Positions 1 to 9,444 of a stretch of DNA of 64,000 nt are shown here, in pieces. The position numbers and the translations under genes were made by a program. Source of the stretch: Chitinophagaceae bacterium PMP191F (GTDB lineage Bacteria; Bacteroidota; Bacteroidia; Chitinophagales; Chitinophagaceae); assembly GCA_001302245.1 (NCBI GenBank), contig LGYU01000008.1:62001-126000 (forward strand), in the 5' to 3' direction. Numbering within the stretch: position 1 is the stretch's first letter; every line of letters starts with the position of its first letter. The notes beneath the pieces were generated by a model, which worked only from the letters and a program-made list of their open reading frames with translations, was not told the DNA's origin and searched no databases.

Positions 1-2098
1 CAGTACGTACAGGAATATTCTGCAGGTTGGGATTATTGCTTGCCAAACGTCCGGTTACCGCCACAGCCTGTGCATAACTGGTATGCACCCTGCCGGTTTT
101 ACGGTTGATCATCTGCGGCAAGGCATCTACATACGTTGATTTAAGCTTGGTCAATTCGCGGAAAGCAAGTATATCATCTACAATTTTATTCTGACTGGCC
201 AGCTTCATCAACACATCTTCACCAGTTGCATATTGACCAGTCTTTGTTTTTTTAGCCTTGGGATCCAGTTGCAATTTTTCAAACAGTACTTCACCCAGTT
301 GTTTGGGTGAGGCCAGGTTGAACTTAATACCTGCCTGCTGGTATACATTGTCTTCTGCCAGTCGTGCTTCTTTTTCCAGTTGTGCGGAATATTCTTTCAA
401 AAAGCTCTCATCTACTTTTACACCTTCGTACTCCATGTCAGTAAGTACTTTGGCCAATGGATTTTCCACTTCGCCAAACACCTTTTCCACTGCTTTATCT
501 TTCAGTAAAGGCATAAATACCTGCTTCAATTGTAAAGTCACATCAGCATCTTCTGCGGCATAGTCGGTCACTTTATCTACCGGCACATCACGCATATTCA
601 GTTGGTTCTTTCCTTTTTTGCCGATCAATTCTTCAATATGCACCGGCTCATAACCCAGGTATTTTACACTCAACTCATCCATACTGCGTTTACCATCCGG
701 ATCAATAACATAGTGAGCCAGCATGGTATCAAATGTTTCACCCTTCAATTCATATCCATACCATTTCAACACCAGCATATCATATTTCAGGTTTTGCCCT
801 ATCCACAAGATGTCTTTCTTTTCAAATACAGGAGCAAATTGCTGTAATATCTGCCGGGTTTGATCCTGGTCGGCAGGGCAGGGTACATAATAACCTTCGC
901 CGGGTTTAAAGGAAAAGCTCATCCCTACTATTTCCACATCATTGGCATCTATGCCTGTGGTTTCTGTATCAAAACAAACTTCTTTTTGATCCAGCAGTTC
1001 TTTTATCAGTGTTTCAATACCCACATCTCCTTCAATGGTACGGTACTGATGCGCTGTGTTGTTGATGTTTTTACCGGCGTGTGTTATTTCTCCATCCTGC
1101 GCACGATCTTCATCCGATGCACGCTCTTCGCTTTCCTTCTTCGCTTTCAGCTCTTTGCTTTCCACCACATTGCCAAAAAGATCAGTCTGCACACCCTGCG
1201 GAACAGCGCCGGGCGTGATCACCAGTTCTTCGCCCAGTACACGTTTAGCAACAGTCCTGAATTCCAGGTCTGTAAATACTTCGCGCAACAGGTCTTTGTT
1301 CCAGTCTTTTAGTTTAAAATCTTCTTCGTGAAATTCCACCGGCACTGTAGTAATAATGGTAGCCAGTTTCTTGGAAAGGATGGCGGCATTTCTACCATCA
1401 CGCACTTTCTGACCCAGCGCACCTTTAATGGAATCGGCATTCTCTAGTACATTTTCCAGCGTACCATATTCAGCCAATAGTTTGGCGGCTGTTTTTTCAC
1501 CTACACCGGCAATACCGGGAATGTTGTCCACGGCATCACCCATCAGTCCCAGGATGTCAATTACCTGGCTTACTTCTTTAATATTCCATTTGGCACACAC
1601 CTCTTCAGCACCCAGAATTTCCGCATCGCCACCCTGGTAACCGGGTTTGTATATTTTGATATTACCATCTACCAATTGACCGTAGTCTTTATCGGGTGTT
1701 ACCATGAATACTTCATAACCGGCTTTGGCAGCCTGTTTACTAAGGGTTCCGATAACATCGTCGGCCTCAAATCCGTCTACTTCCATGACAGGAATGTTAA
1801 ACCCGCGGATAATCCTTTTGATATCGGGAATGGCTGCCAGCAGGTCTTCCGGAGCTTCCTGGCGGTTGGCTTTATAGTCACTGAATTCGGTATGACGTTC
1901 TGTAGGCGCATGGGTGTCAAAACACACCGCCATATGGGTAGGCTTCTGATTGTTAATGAGGTCCAGCAACGTGTTGGTAAAACCAAATTGTGCATTGGTA
2001 TTGTGCCCCTTAGAGGTTATCCGCGGGTTGCGGATCAGCGCATAATAAGCGCGGAACACCAACGCCATGGCATCGAGAAGAAATAGTTTTTTACTCAT
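1..2098 (-). CDS. polA: DNA polymerase I, N-terminal 699 codons (runs off the window)
   Basis: Repair and Okazaki-processing polymerase. Reading leftwards from the ATG at 2098, the start MSKKLFLLDAMALVFRAYYA opens the 5'-3' exonuclease domain (about residues 1-310) with the helix-hairpin segment GIAGVGEKTAAKLL. A proofreading 3'-5' exonuclease follows, with its first metal motif intact (CFDTETTG near residue 376), so this is a proofreading-competent type rather than one with a dead exonuclease. The polymerase domain has begun at the window edge, where GRLASNNPNLQNIP is readable. The C-terminal fingers and palm motifs lie outside the window. Family identity is certain. It stands alone, with a short intergenic gap before the rightward gene at 2316. 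Confidence 0.97.
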   Translation of the reverse strand, partial: MSKKLFLLDAMALVFRAYYALIRNPRITSKGHNTNAQFGFTNTLLDLINNQKPTHMAVCFDTHAPTERHTEFSDYKANRQEAPEDLLAAIPDIKRIIRGFNIPVMEVDGFEADDVIGTLSKQAAKAGYEVFMVTPDKDYGQLVDGNIKIYKPGYQGGDAEILGAEEVCAKWNIKEVSQVIDILGLMGDAVDNIPGIAGVGEKTAAKLLAEYGTLENVLENADSIKGALGQKVRDGRNAAILSKKLATIITTVPVEFHEEDFKLKDWNKDLLREVFTDLEFRTVAKRVLGEELVITPGAVPQGVQTDLFGNVVESKELKAKKESEERASDEDRAQDGEITHAGKNINNTAHQYRTIEGDVGIETLIKELLDQKEVCFDTETTGIDANDVEIVGMSFSFKPGEGYYVPCPADQDQTRQILQQFAPVFEKKDILWIGQNLKYDMLVLKWYGYELKGETFDTMLAHYVIDPDGKRSMDELSVKYLGYEPVHIEELIGKKGKNQLNMRDVPVDKVTDYAAEDADVTLQLKQVFMPLLKDKAVEKVFGEVENPLAKVLTDMEYEGVKVDESFLKEYSAQLEKEARLAEDNVYQQAGIKFNLASPKQLGEVLFEKLQLDPKAKKTKTGQYATGEDVLMKLASQNKIVDDILAFRELTKLKSTYVDALPQMINRKTGRVHTSYAQAVAVTGRLASNNPNLQNIPVRT

Positions 2099-2315
2099 AC
2101 TGCTAAGGTAATAAGTATGGCAGTACCGGAATACATCAAAATGTAGTTAAAACGTCCTGCGTGGGTCCTTTCAACTCAATCCTGTTTATGAGCATTTAAC
2201 CAAATGATAATAACAGTTTATTCCCGTTCGGGATTACCCATTTAGGGTATTTCTTTTCTTTACAAAAAACTATACATTTACCTCCATATTTGTATTCATT
2301 AAACAGTTTATCACC

Positions 2316-2900
2316 ATGAAAATCTTTCAACCACTTGTGGTATTTACGGCCACAGCCTTGCTTACGCTGAGCGCCTACTCGCAAAAAATTAAAATTACAG
2401 AAGGCAGTCTGGACGTTTTGAAGAATGAAAAAGACATCAACATTGAGTACACCTACAACAACCTGGCGGTAGGTAAATTTGACAAGGAAGCAGATTATGT
2501 AAAAAACAAAACAGAAGAACTGAACAAAAAAGAAGCCGGTAAAGGCGATAAGTGGGCTGAAGCATGGGCTGCAGACCGTAAAAACCGTTTTGAACCCAAA
2601 TTCAATGAACTGTTTACCAAAACCGGTGGGCTGAACTTTGATTACAAAGCCAAATACACACTTATTTTCCATACTTCATTTATGGAGCCTGGTTTCAATA
2701 TTGGTATCGCCAGCAAAAGCGCTTCCATCAATGGCGATTTTACCCTGGTGGAAACAGCTAACAGAAATAAAGTAATTGCCAAAGGCACTATTGACAAAGC
2801 ACCCGGCAGAAGCTTCTGGGGCAGTGATTTTGATACCGGCGAAAGGATTTCTGAGTGCTATGCAGCAGCTGGGAAATACCTTGCTAAAAAGATCAAATAA
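2316..2900 (+). CDS. Secreted protein of unknown function, 194 aa
   Basis: I do not recognise the family. The start MKIFQPLVVFTATALLTLSA is a clear Sec signal peptide ending near AYSQ, so the mature protein is periplasmic or secreted. The mature part is rich in Lys, Glu and Asp, with alternating hydrophobic stretches (YTLIFHTSFMEPGF, GDFTLVETAN) that suggest a beta-rich fold. There is no lipobox cysteine after the signal peptide. The gene is monocistronic by layout: polA is divergent, and a strong intrinsic terminator follows at 2922. Real coding is supported by the signal peptide, consistent codon use and the terminator. Confidence 0.85.
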   Translation: MKIFQPLVVFTATALLTLSAYSQKIKITEGSLDVLKNEKDINIEYTYNNLAVGKFDKEADYVKNKTEELNKKEAGKGDKWAEAWAADRKNRFEPKFNELFTKTGGLNFDYKAKYTLIFHTSFMEPGFNIGIASKSASINGDFTLVETANRNKVIAKGTIDKAPGRSFWGSDFDTGERISECYAAAGKYLAKKIK

Positions 2901-2921
2901 GTTTTTTATACATATTTAGTA

Positions 2922-2950
2922 AAACCCCGGAATATCCGGGGTTTCTTGTT
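2922..2950 (+). terminator. Intrinsic terminator after the 2316 gene
   Basis: The arms AAACCCCGGA and TCCGGGGTTT form a 10-bp perfect stem with a 3-nt loop, followed by CTTGTTTTT. It lies 22 bp past the stop codon. Confidence 0.85.
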
Positions 2951-2993
2951 TTTAGTACCGGCTCAATTCAAGCTTTGATATCTTGCATCTGCT

Positions 2994-4391
2994 ATGAGAA
3001 AAAAAACCAGTTCCTTTTTTTATGTATTAATGATCGCCCTTTTTGGTACAGGCATATATTATATTCTGCAACTGGGCAAAAGTCTGCAGAATAAATCGGT
3101 CAGAGAATTACCAGCAGAAAATGCATCCAGCCTCAGTATGTTCCAGGATGCCCTGCACCACAACATGACAGCCGCATTATCGGTATTGTTGTTACAGATA
3201 GTGGTCATTGTAATTATAGTGCGCATTTTTGGTTACCTGTTTAGTAAAATAAAACAGCCGGCAGTTATTGGTGAAATGGTTGCAGGCATTGTACTGGGAC
3301 CTTCTGTTTTGGGTTTATTCTTTCCATCCGTTTCACACTTTATCTTTCCTGCATCTTCGCTGGGCAACCTGCAGTTCTTAAGCCAGGTGGGCCTGATCCT
3401 GTTCATGTTTGTGATCGGTATGGAACTGGACATTAACGTGATCCGCAAACAGGCGCGCGAAGCTGTAATCATCAGTCACGCCAGCATTATTATTCCCTAT
3501 ACATTGGGCATGGGTCTGGCGCTATACTTATATCAGCAGTTTGCCCCTGGCAATACATCTTTTCTTGCTTTTGCATTGTTTATGGGCATTGCCATGAGCA
3601 TTACGGCTTTTCCGGTGCTGGCACGCATTATACAGGAACGCGGCATTACCCGTACGCCCCTGGGCGTAATGGCCCTTACCTGTGCGGCTGCAGATGATGT
3701 TACTGCCTGGTGTATACTGGCCGTATTGATCGCGATTATCAAAGCCGGTTCTTCTGTCAGTGCACTTTTTACCATTGCACTGGTGGTATCATACGTATTA
3801 CTGATGTTGCTGGTTGTTCGTCCGCTGGTAAAAAAATTATACAATGCGTATACACGCAAAGGTGTTATCAGTAAAACCATGATGGCCATTGTGTTCATGG
3901 TGCTATTACTTTCAGCCTATGTTACCGAGATCATCGGTATCCATGCATTGTTCGGCGCTTTTATGGCCGGTGTGATTATGCCTCCTGAAATGAACTTCCG
4001 CCAGCTCATTATTGATAAAATTGAAGATGTAAGTATGGTGCTGCTGTTGCCGCTATTTTTTGTATTCACAGGTTTACGTACACAGATCGGGTTGCTGAAC
4101 TCCGGCACACTATGGCTTACCTGCGGCCTCATTATACTGGTAGCTATAGCCGGTAAACTGGGGGGTAGTACAATGGCTGCAAAAGTGGTTGGGCAAAACT
4201 GGAAAGACAGCCTCTCTATCGGTGCATTGATGAATACCCGCGGATTGATGGAACTGGTAGTGTTGAACATTGGCTATGACCTGGGTATTCTTTCTGCAGA
4301 GATCTTTGCCATGATGGTGCTGATGGCATTGTTCACCACTTTTATGACCAACCCTGTTTTGAACATCATCAATAAATTCAGTAAAAGCTGA
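2994..4391 (+). CDS. Cation:proton antiporter, CPA2 family
   Basis: Polytopic inner-membrane exchanger of the monovalent cation:proton antiporter-2 family, moving Na+ or K+ against H+. At 465 aa it is about the size of an antiporter core alone. An extra N-terminal membrane anchor (residues 8-27) precedes the core. Core motifs include [20 protein letters not shown] near residue 86 and the [13 protein letters not shown] helix, both typical of Kef/NapA-like proteins. No cytoplasmic RCK/TrkA domain is present, in contrast to the KefC-like gene at 12072. Ion specificity cannot be read from sequence. It begins 94 bp after the previous gene and beyond that gene's terminator, so it is probably a separate unit. 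Confidence 0.9.
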   Translation: MRKKTSSFFYVLMIALFGTGIYYILQLGKSLQNKSVRELPAENASSLSMFQDALHHNMTAALSVLLLQIVVIVIIVRIFGYLFSKIKQPAVIGEMVAGIVLGPSVLGLFFPSVSHFIFPASSLGNLQFLSQVGLILFMFVIGMELDINVIRKQAREAVIISHASIIIPYTLGMGLALYLYQQFAPGNTSFLAFALFMGIAMSITAFPVLARIIQERGITRTPLGVMALTCAAADDVTAWCILAVLIAIIKAGSSVSALFTIALVVSYVLLMLLVVRPLVKKLYNAYTRKGVISKTMMAIVFMVLLLSAYVTEIIGIHALFGAFMAGVIMPPEMNFRQLIIDKIEDVSMVLLLPLFFVFTGLRTQIGLLNSGTLWLTCGLIILVAIAGKLGGSTMAAKVVGQNWKDSLSIGALMNTRGLMELVVLNIGYDLGILSAEIFAMMVLMALFTTFMTNPVLNIINKFSKS

Positions 4392-4549
4392 TGTGCTGAT
4401 ATAAAGTGCAGACGGCCTGCGGTAGGAAGTCTGAAAACGCAGATGACTTTTTGCAACCTGCTTTTTTACATTTCACCTTCGACATTTCACAAAAAACAAC
4501 CAATGCATTTTGTATTAAGCATTTGTATATTGGTAAGGCAGCACACTTG

Positions 4550-5323
4550 CTAATTGATCAGTATTTGTTTGAATTCCGTAGAGTCGCCATTGAAAACATT
4601 AAAGTCAACCTTGCTGAAAATTCCATTCACATGGCCTTGCTCATTGTGTTGCCAGAAATGCCAGTTGCGGTAAATGCGCGGTTTTTCTTTCTGCAGGTAG
4701 TGCGCTACCCATAAAGGATAGTCGTCAAATTCATCTTTCAGGATGTTCTCGTAAAAGTCCACATTGGTATACAGCATGGGTTTTACGCCGTAATAGTTTT
4801 CAACAGTAGTAAGCCATTCCTTTACGCGCTGCCGTACCTTGGTGGCCGGCACGCCATAGGTTTGTTCCACATCCAGTACCGGGGGCATATCGCCGGGCTG
4901 TAGCTCAACTGTACTGATAAAATTTTCTGCCTGCGATTTCCCGTTTTTAGTAGCCAGGAAAAAATGATAGGCACCACGTGCAATACCTGCATCCTTTGAT
5001 TTTGCCCAGTTGCGTTTAAAATAGCGGTCCTCATTACCATTACCCTCAGTGGCCTTGATAAAGGCAAAACGGATCCTGATGCCTTCCACATCCATATCAC
5101 GTACGCTCTGCCAGTCAATAATGTCCTGGTATTTGGAAACATCAATGCCATGAACGTTGTACCGGATGGGTATTTCAATACCAAAAGCCTCGTACCGTAC
5201 AAAATGTGCTTTGCGCTCCATCCACCATTCATAGCCTCTGAAGCCCATCATTACCAGTAAACCGGCAAGGATACATCCTACAGTTATTTTCCAGCCTGTA
5301 TTTCGTTTTTTTGTTGCTGCCAT
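4550..5323 (-). CDS. Glycoside hydrolase family 25 lysozyme-like protein, membrane anchored
   Basis: Predicted N-acetylmuramidase acting on peptidoglycan. After a basic N-terminus (MAATKKRNTGWK) there is one membrane anchor (about residues 13-28), then the GH25 barrel: HGIDVSKYQ at its start, IKATEGNGNEDRYF, ARGAYHFF, and the acidic pair PPVLDVEQ that supplies the catalytic residues of the family. LYTN and PLWVAHY follow as usual. The frame opens further upstream at 5383, but I choose the ATG at 5323 because a TATATTTG promoter box lies at 5335-5342, and the earlier start would lie upstream of it. Likely role: wall remodelling from the periplasmic side. Confidence 0.9.
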   Translation of the reverse strand: MAATKKRNTGWKITVGCILAGLLVMMGFRGYEWWMERKAHFVRYEAFGIEIPIRYNVHGIDVSKYQDIIDWQSVRDMDVEGIRIRFAFIKATEGNGNEDRYFKRNWAKSKDAGIARGAYHFFLATKNGKSQAENFISTVELQPGDMPPVLDVEQTYGVPATKVRQRVKEWLTTVENYYGVKPMLYTNVDFYENILKDEFDDYPLWVAHYLQKEKPRIYRNWHFWQHNEQGHVNGIFSKVDFNVFNGDSTEFKQILIN

Positions 5324-5334
5324 AGCACTGGGTA

Positions 5335-5342
5335 CAAATATA
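5335..5342 (-). promoter_or_regulatory. TAnnTTTG -7 box of the GH25 gene
   Basis: TATATTTG on the minus strand matches the Bacteroidota -7 consensus exactly and ends 11 nt before the chosen ATG. No clear -33 TTTG was seen. Confidence 0.6.
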
Positions 5343-5495
5343 TTGGATGGGGTAGTATACAACCTATTTAATTTATACCACACATGTTCATTTAACGAAC
5401 CATTTGTAGTATATGTTTGTTAGTGATAATCAATTCGTGGCATTCATTACATGCCCTGCGTCTGCCCCAACCTTACACCCCGTACATGTTTGTAT

Positions 5496-5541
5496 ACCGG
5501 TAAAAAACGCAGGTATTTTAAAACATTGCCTTTTTACCGGT
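5496..5541. repeat. 11-bp inverted repeat upstream of the radical SAM gene
   Basis: ACCGGTAAAAA (5496-5506) and TTTTTACCGGT (5531-5541) are perfect inverted arms separated by 24 bp, ending 21 bp before the ATG at 5563. They may be an operator or a leader hairpin. Confidence 0.5.
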
Positions 5542-5562
5542 TAGTATTAATTTTATACTTCC

Positions 5563-6597
5563 ATGCCGGCATTTAATTTTAACGATAGTCTGAATTTACT
5601 CTCCAAGCTTACCCTGCGGCGCACCTGGAATGCAGGTAAGGTACTGAGCAGCTACTATGTAAGCAAGCTGAGTCGTAAACCTGTACAATGGGGTTACCCC
5701 ATTTCCATTTCGTTTGAGCCTACCACATCGTGTAACCTGCGTTGCCCGGAATGCCCCAGTGGCTTGCGCGCTTTTACAAGGCCCACAGGAATGTTGCAGC
5801 AAAATTTTTTTAAGGATACCATCGATCAGCTATCGAAAGACCTGTTGTACCTGGTATTCTATTTCCAGGGAGAGCCGTATCTGAACCCCGGGTTTCTTGA
5901 AATGGTAAAATATGCCGGCTCTAAAGGAATTTATACTGCCACCTCTACCAACGCACATTACCTGAACGATAAGAATGCGCGCAGCACTGTGGAAAGCGGT
6001 CTTGACAGGTTGATCATTTCCATTGACGGTACCACGCAGGATGTGTACCAGCAATACCGCGTAGGCGGCAAACTAGAAAAGGTGCTGGAGGGAGCCCGCA
6101 ATATTGTAAAATGGAAAAAGGAGCTGAACAGCAAAAAGCCGTTCGTATTCTTCCAGTTCCTGGTAGTAAAACCCAATGAACACCAGATTGAGGATATTAA
6201 AAAACTGGCCGCAGAAATAGGAGTGGATGAGGTGCGGTTTAAAACGGCCCAGATATACGATTATGAAAATGATCCCAACAACCTGATTCCCGTCAACGAA
6301 AAATACAGCCGCTACCGCAAAAACAGCAAGGGTGAATTTGTTTTCAAGAACAAGCTGCAGAACCATTGCTGGCGCCTGTGGCATGCTACAGTTATCAGTT
6401 GGGACGGACTGGTGGTACCTTGTTGTTTTGATAAAGACGCACAACACACGCTGGGCGATCTGAAAGGAAAAAGTTTTAAAGAGGTGTGGCACAATGATAC
6501 ATATCGCCGGTTCCGGCGACAAATATTGCAAAGCCGTAAAAACATTGATATCTGCGCCAACTGTAGCGAGGGAACCAGGGTGTGGGAAAGCGAGTGA
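5563..6597 (+). CDS. Radical SAM/SPASM domain protein
   Basis: S-adenosylmethionine radical enzyme of unknown substrate. The N-terminal radical SAM cluster motif CNLRCPEC (CX3CX2C) is present near residues 57-64. FYFQGEPYLNP replaces the usual glycine-rich SAM-binding strand. The C-terminal SPASM region carries further cysteines (NHCWRL, VPCCFDKDA, ICANC) that normally bind an auxiliary Fe-S cluster. Length of 344 aa is typical for short SPASM proteins. No peptide substrate or RiPP transporter is nearby, so a maturase role is not supported by context. The start follows an inverted repeat. The stop is close to the DinB gene (19 bp gap), so the two may be co-transcribed. Confidence 0.92.
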   Translation: MPAFNFNDSLNLLSKLTLRRTWNAGKVLSSYYVSKLSRKPVQWGYPISISFEPTTSCNLRCPECPSGLRAFTRPTGMLQQNFFKDTIDQLSKDLLYLVFYFQGEPYLNPGFLEMVKYAGSKGIYTATSTNAHYLNDKNARSTVESGLDRLIISIDGTTQDVYQQYRVGGKLEKVLEGARNIVKWKKELNSKKPFVFFQFLVVKPNEHQIEDIKKLAAEIGVDEVRFKTAQIYDYENDPNNLIPVNEKYSRYRKNSKGEFVFKNKLQNHCWRLWHATVISWDGLVVPCCFDKDAQHTLGDLKGKSFKEVWHNDTYRRFRRQILQSRKNIDICANCSEGTRVWESE

Positions 6598-6616
6598 GCG
6601 CCTAAAACTCCAGGAT

Positions 6617-7096
6617 ATGCTATTATCAGCCGCCGTTACCAGCCGACTGCAGCATCAGCATGAATCACTGCAGGACCTGCTGAAAGGATACAACGAAAAC
6701 CAGTTGCGGCAACGTCCGCCTTCCGGCAAATGGAGCCCTTTTGAACAGGTGGCCCACCTGGCAGCATATCAATTGGTATTTCTGCAGCGGATGAAACAGG
6801 TAGAGCAGGGTAACAACCCCCTTTTTGAAAGATATATAGGCGATGACGATCCCGTATTCCTCGAATACCGCGAACTGCCTTTACAACAGTTGTTGGAAAA
6901 CCTGTACATACAACGATTCATTATAATTAACTACCTTACTGCTTTACCGGAAGCAGCATTGCGCAACACCGGCCGTCACCCTAAGTACGGAGAATTCACA
7001 CTGGCCGAATGGACCGAATTCTTCCTGTTGCACGAAGGTCATCACCTGTTCCATCTTTTTTTACTGACAAGAGAATTGACCATTGCAGCACAATAG
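6617..7096 (+). CDS. DinB superfamily protein
   Basis: Four-helix-bundle metal-binding protein of the DinB/YfiT group, often thiol- or bacillithiol-transferase-like, here of unknown substrate. The three-histidine metal site is visible as EQVAHLA near residue 46 and HEGHHLFHL near the C-terminus. The frame is open from 6494, inside the radical SAM gene. I chose the ATG at 6617, which gives MLLSAAVTSRLQ and a normal 159-aa length without overlap. It probably shares a transcript with the radical SAM gene. Confidence 0.85.
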   Translation: MLLSAAVTSRLQHQHESLQDLLKGYNENQLRQRPPSGKWSPFEQVAHLAAYQLVFLQRMKQVEQGNNPLFERYIGDDDPVFLEYRELPLQQLLENLYIQRFIIINYLTALPEAALRNTGRHPKYGEFTLAEWTEFFLLHEGHHLFHLFLLTRELTIAAQ

Positions 7097-7109
7097 CAAT
7101 AAAAATTAT

Positions 7110-7117
7110 TATTTTTG
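7110..7117 (+). promoter_or_regulatory. TAnnTTTG -7 box of the marR-like gene
   Basis: TATTTTTG, an exact match to the Bacteroidota -7 consensus, lies 18 bp before the ATG at 7136. Confidence 0.55.
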
Positions 7118-7135
7118 ATTATGTAACACCTGGGT

Positions 7136-7585
7136 ATGAGCATTGAAAAAGATATACAATCGAAGTTCAGGAACGAATACCAGAAAACCGTAGTCAACAT
7201 CATTTACACCTATAACTGGGTGATGGAGCAAAACAAAAGATTTTTTGATAAAGGTGACATCACACCCCAGCAGTTTAATATTCTGCGCATTCTGCGTGGT
7301 GCCGGCAAACCCTTATCTACTTTGCAGATACGACAACGGATGCTGGATAAAATGAGCGATACCAGCCGCATTGTAGACCGGCTGGTGAAAAAGAACCTTG
7401 TATCAAAAGTTACCTGCGAAACTGATCGCAGGCTGGTAGATGTTACCATTTCTGAAAGCGGACTGTCTTTGCTGGAAAAGATGGACAGCTATAATGATGA
7501 GATGGACAAACAATTTGCCGGGCTGAGCGAGGAAGAAGCCACAACACTCAATTTACTGCTTGATAAACTGCGTAACTCACACTAA
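7136..7585 (+). CDS. MarR family transcriptional regulator
   Basis: Winged-helix regulator, 149 aa. The body follows the MarR pattern: QFNILRILRGAGKPLSTLQI for the recognition helix region, SDTSRIVDRLVKKNLV for the wing approach, and CETDRRLVDVTISESG for the wing itself (the usual DRR-hydrophobic signature). Dimerisation helices flank it. No ligand can be assigned. It has its own -7 box, so it is probably not part of the DinB transcript. The only downstream neighbour is the GH10-like hydrolase, 159 bp away, so autoregulation or a distant target is possible. Confidence 0.92.
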   Translation: MSIEKDIQSKFRNEYQKTVVNIIYTYNWVMEQNKRFFDKGDITPQQFNILRILRGAGKPLSTLQIRQRMLDKMSDTSRIVDRLVKKNLVSKVTCETDRRLVDVTISESGLSLLEKMDSYNDEMDKQFAGLSEEEATTLNLLLDKLRNSH

Positions 7586-7744
7586 AATTTTCTTAAATAC
7601 AAGATTCCGGGTACAAGGCAGATAATAAAATCTGCCACAGTTTGTTTTACATAACAGAATAAATCAGCTTTCTTAACACTATAAAAAACTTACCGGCAAC
7701 CCAGGTTGAACCACTTGTACTACCTGCGGTTGATCTTTTGAAAC

Positions 7745-9289
7745 ATGAAAAAGCTTTTTGTTGCAACGATTGTTTATTGTCTGCTTTTTGTTGCGGGTGC
7801 CATTGCTCAGCCCCGATATGAATTCCGTGCTGCCTGGATCGCCACTGTTGATAATATTGACTGGCCCAGCCGGGGCAATTTCAATCCTGAAAGCCAGCGT
7901 GCCGAATTTATCAGCCAGCTGGATATGCACCAGCGTAATGGTCTCAACGCAGTAGTAGTACAGATCCGCCCGTGTACCGACGCTTTTTATCCCTCCCAAT
8001 ATGAACCCTGGAGCCAGTGGCTTACCGGTAAACAAGGCAAAGCACCCGAACCTTATTATGATCCTTTACAATTCATGATCGAGGAAACACACAAACGCGG
8101 CATGGAGTTCCACGCCTGGTGCAACCCCTATCGCGCCGAGTTCAGCATTGGAAAAGTTCCCCTGGCATCCAATCATATCACCAAAGTGCATCCTGAATGG
8201 TTTGTTACCTACGGCAACACACGATACTTTGATCCCGGTAATAAAGAAGGTCAGCAGTTTGTTGTAAAAGTGATCCGTGATATTGTAAGCCGCTATGATA
8301 TTGACGCCGTTCATTTCGACGACTATTTTTATCCTTACCGTATTCCCGGCAAAGAATTTCCTGATGAACAGTCGTACAAAAAAAATGGCAACGGACTGAC
8401 ACGCGACGACTGGCGCCGCAGCAATGTTGATTCTATTATCGTTGCTTTAAGTCGCGCTATCAAAGAAGAAAAAGAATTCTGCAAATTTGGTATCAGCCCC
8501 TTTGGTGTATGGCGCAATAGTGATAAAGATCCCGAAGGCAGTGCCACCAAAGCCGGTCCTACTAACTATGATGAACTGTATGCTGATATTCTTTTATGGT
8601 TGCGCAATGGCTGGATTGATTATGTAGCTCCGCAGTTGTACTGGGAGTTTGGCCATAAAGTAGTGCCGTATGATGTGCTTCTCGACTGGTGGAGCAAACA
8701 CGCCTACGGCCGCCATTGTTACATTGGATTAGGCGTATACCGCGCCGGCAGCAACCAGGCCTGGAAAGATAAGACCATGCTGCCCCGCCAGGTGGACGCT
8801 TTACAGAAAAATCCGCTGGTACAGGGTGCCATTTATTTCAGCAGCACTTCGTTCGTACGCAATCCTATGGGCTGGAGCGATAGCCTGCGACTCAACTATT
8901 ACAAAACACCGGCATTGATCCCGCCCATGCCCTGGATTGATTCTTTACGTCCTTCCAGTCCCGATATCAAATCGGTGAATGTAACCGATTCTTCCCTGCA
9001 GATCGTAGTAGTGAAATCACCGCTGGAAAAAAAGATCATCAAAGCATTCAGGTTGTACGCCTGCTACGATGATATACTTCGTTTCAATAACTTTTACACC
9101 GCTGAATGGATAGGGTCAGTTTTCAATGCTGATACCTGTATTTTTAATGGACCTCTGCCGCTTAATAAAAAATTTGCCCGTTTTTATATTACCAGCGTAG
9201 ATGAGAACAATGTGGAAAGCAAGCCCTATATCAACTGGCCGGTAAAAATTGAAGCAGTCAAAACAGGAAAAGATTGGAAACTGAATTAA
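7745..9289 (+). CDS. Secreted glycoside hydrolase-like protein (DUF187/GHL10, YngK type)
   Basis: Predicted extracytoplasmic glycosidase. A Sec signal peptide (about residues 1-21, ending AIAQ) precedes a TIM-barrel domain of the GHL10 family: FRAAWIATVDNIDWP at the first strand, NAVVVQIRPCTDAFYPS, DAVHFDDYFYPY near residue 185, FGISPFGVWRNS, and WIDYVAPQLYW. The last 110 residues are a separate beta-rich module, probably fibronectin-III-like. At 514 aa the length is usual for the family. The substrate is unknown. Homologues are commonly annotated as acting on amino sugars or cell-wall glycans, and the nearby GH25 gene fits a wall theme, though only weakly. Confidence 0.9.
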   Translation: MKKLFVATIVYCLLFVAGAIAQPRYEFRAAWIATVDNIDWPSRGNFNPESQRAEFISQLDMHQRNGLNAVVVQIRPCTDAFYPSQYEPWSQWLTGKQGKAPEPYYDPLQFMIEETHKRGMEFHAWCNPYRAEFSIGKVPLASNHITKVHPEWFVTYGNTRYFDPGNKEGQQFVVKVIRDIVSRYDIDAVHFDDYFYPYRIPGKEFPDEQSYKKNGNGLTRDDWRRSNVDSIIVALSRAIKEEKEFCKFGISPFGVWRNSDKDPEGSATKAGPTNYDELYADILLWLRNGWIDYVAPQLYWEFGHKVVPYDVLLDWWSKHAYGRHCYIGLGVYRAGSNQAWKDKTMLPRQVDALQKNPLVQGAIYFSSTSFVRNPMGWSDSLRLNYYKTPALIPPMPWIDSLRPSSPDIKSVNVTDSSLQIVVVKSPLEKKIIKAFRLYACYDDILRFNNFYTAEWIGSVFNADTCIFNGPLPLNKKFARFYITSVDENNVESKPYINWPVKIEAVKTGKDWKLN

Positions 9290-9396
9290 AAACAGGCAAT
9301 TGAAGAATTACATTGCTAATGGCTAACGGAAGCCTAAACTTTTCAGGTTCCTGCCAATCAACCAATCCGGTAAACAGGCATTACATTCTCTTTTTT

Positions 9397-9404
9397 TACC
9401 TTTG
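9397..9404 (+). promoter_or_regulatory. TAnnTTTG -7 box upstream of kdnA
   Basis: TACCTTTG matches the -7 consensus and would leave a leader of roughly 35 nt before the ATG at 9445. No good -33 element was seen. Confidence 0.45.
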
Positions 9405-9444
9405 TTTATCTGAAACCAGATACCAAACTTATAAATAATACATT

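Noticed and set aside
258-2086. Several rightward frames over the first 2 kb
   Set aside because: They are antisense to polA, whose reading frame is intact and recognisable throughout.
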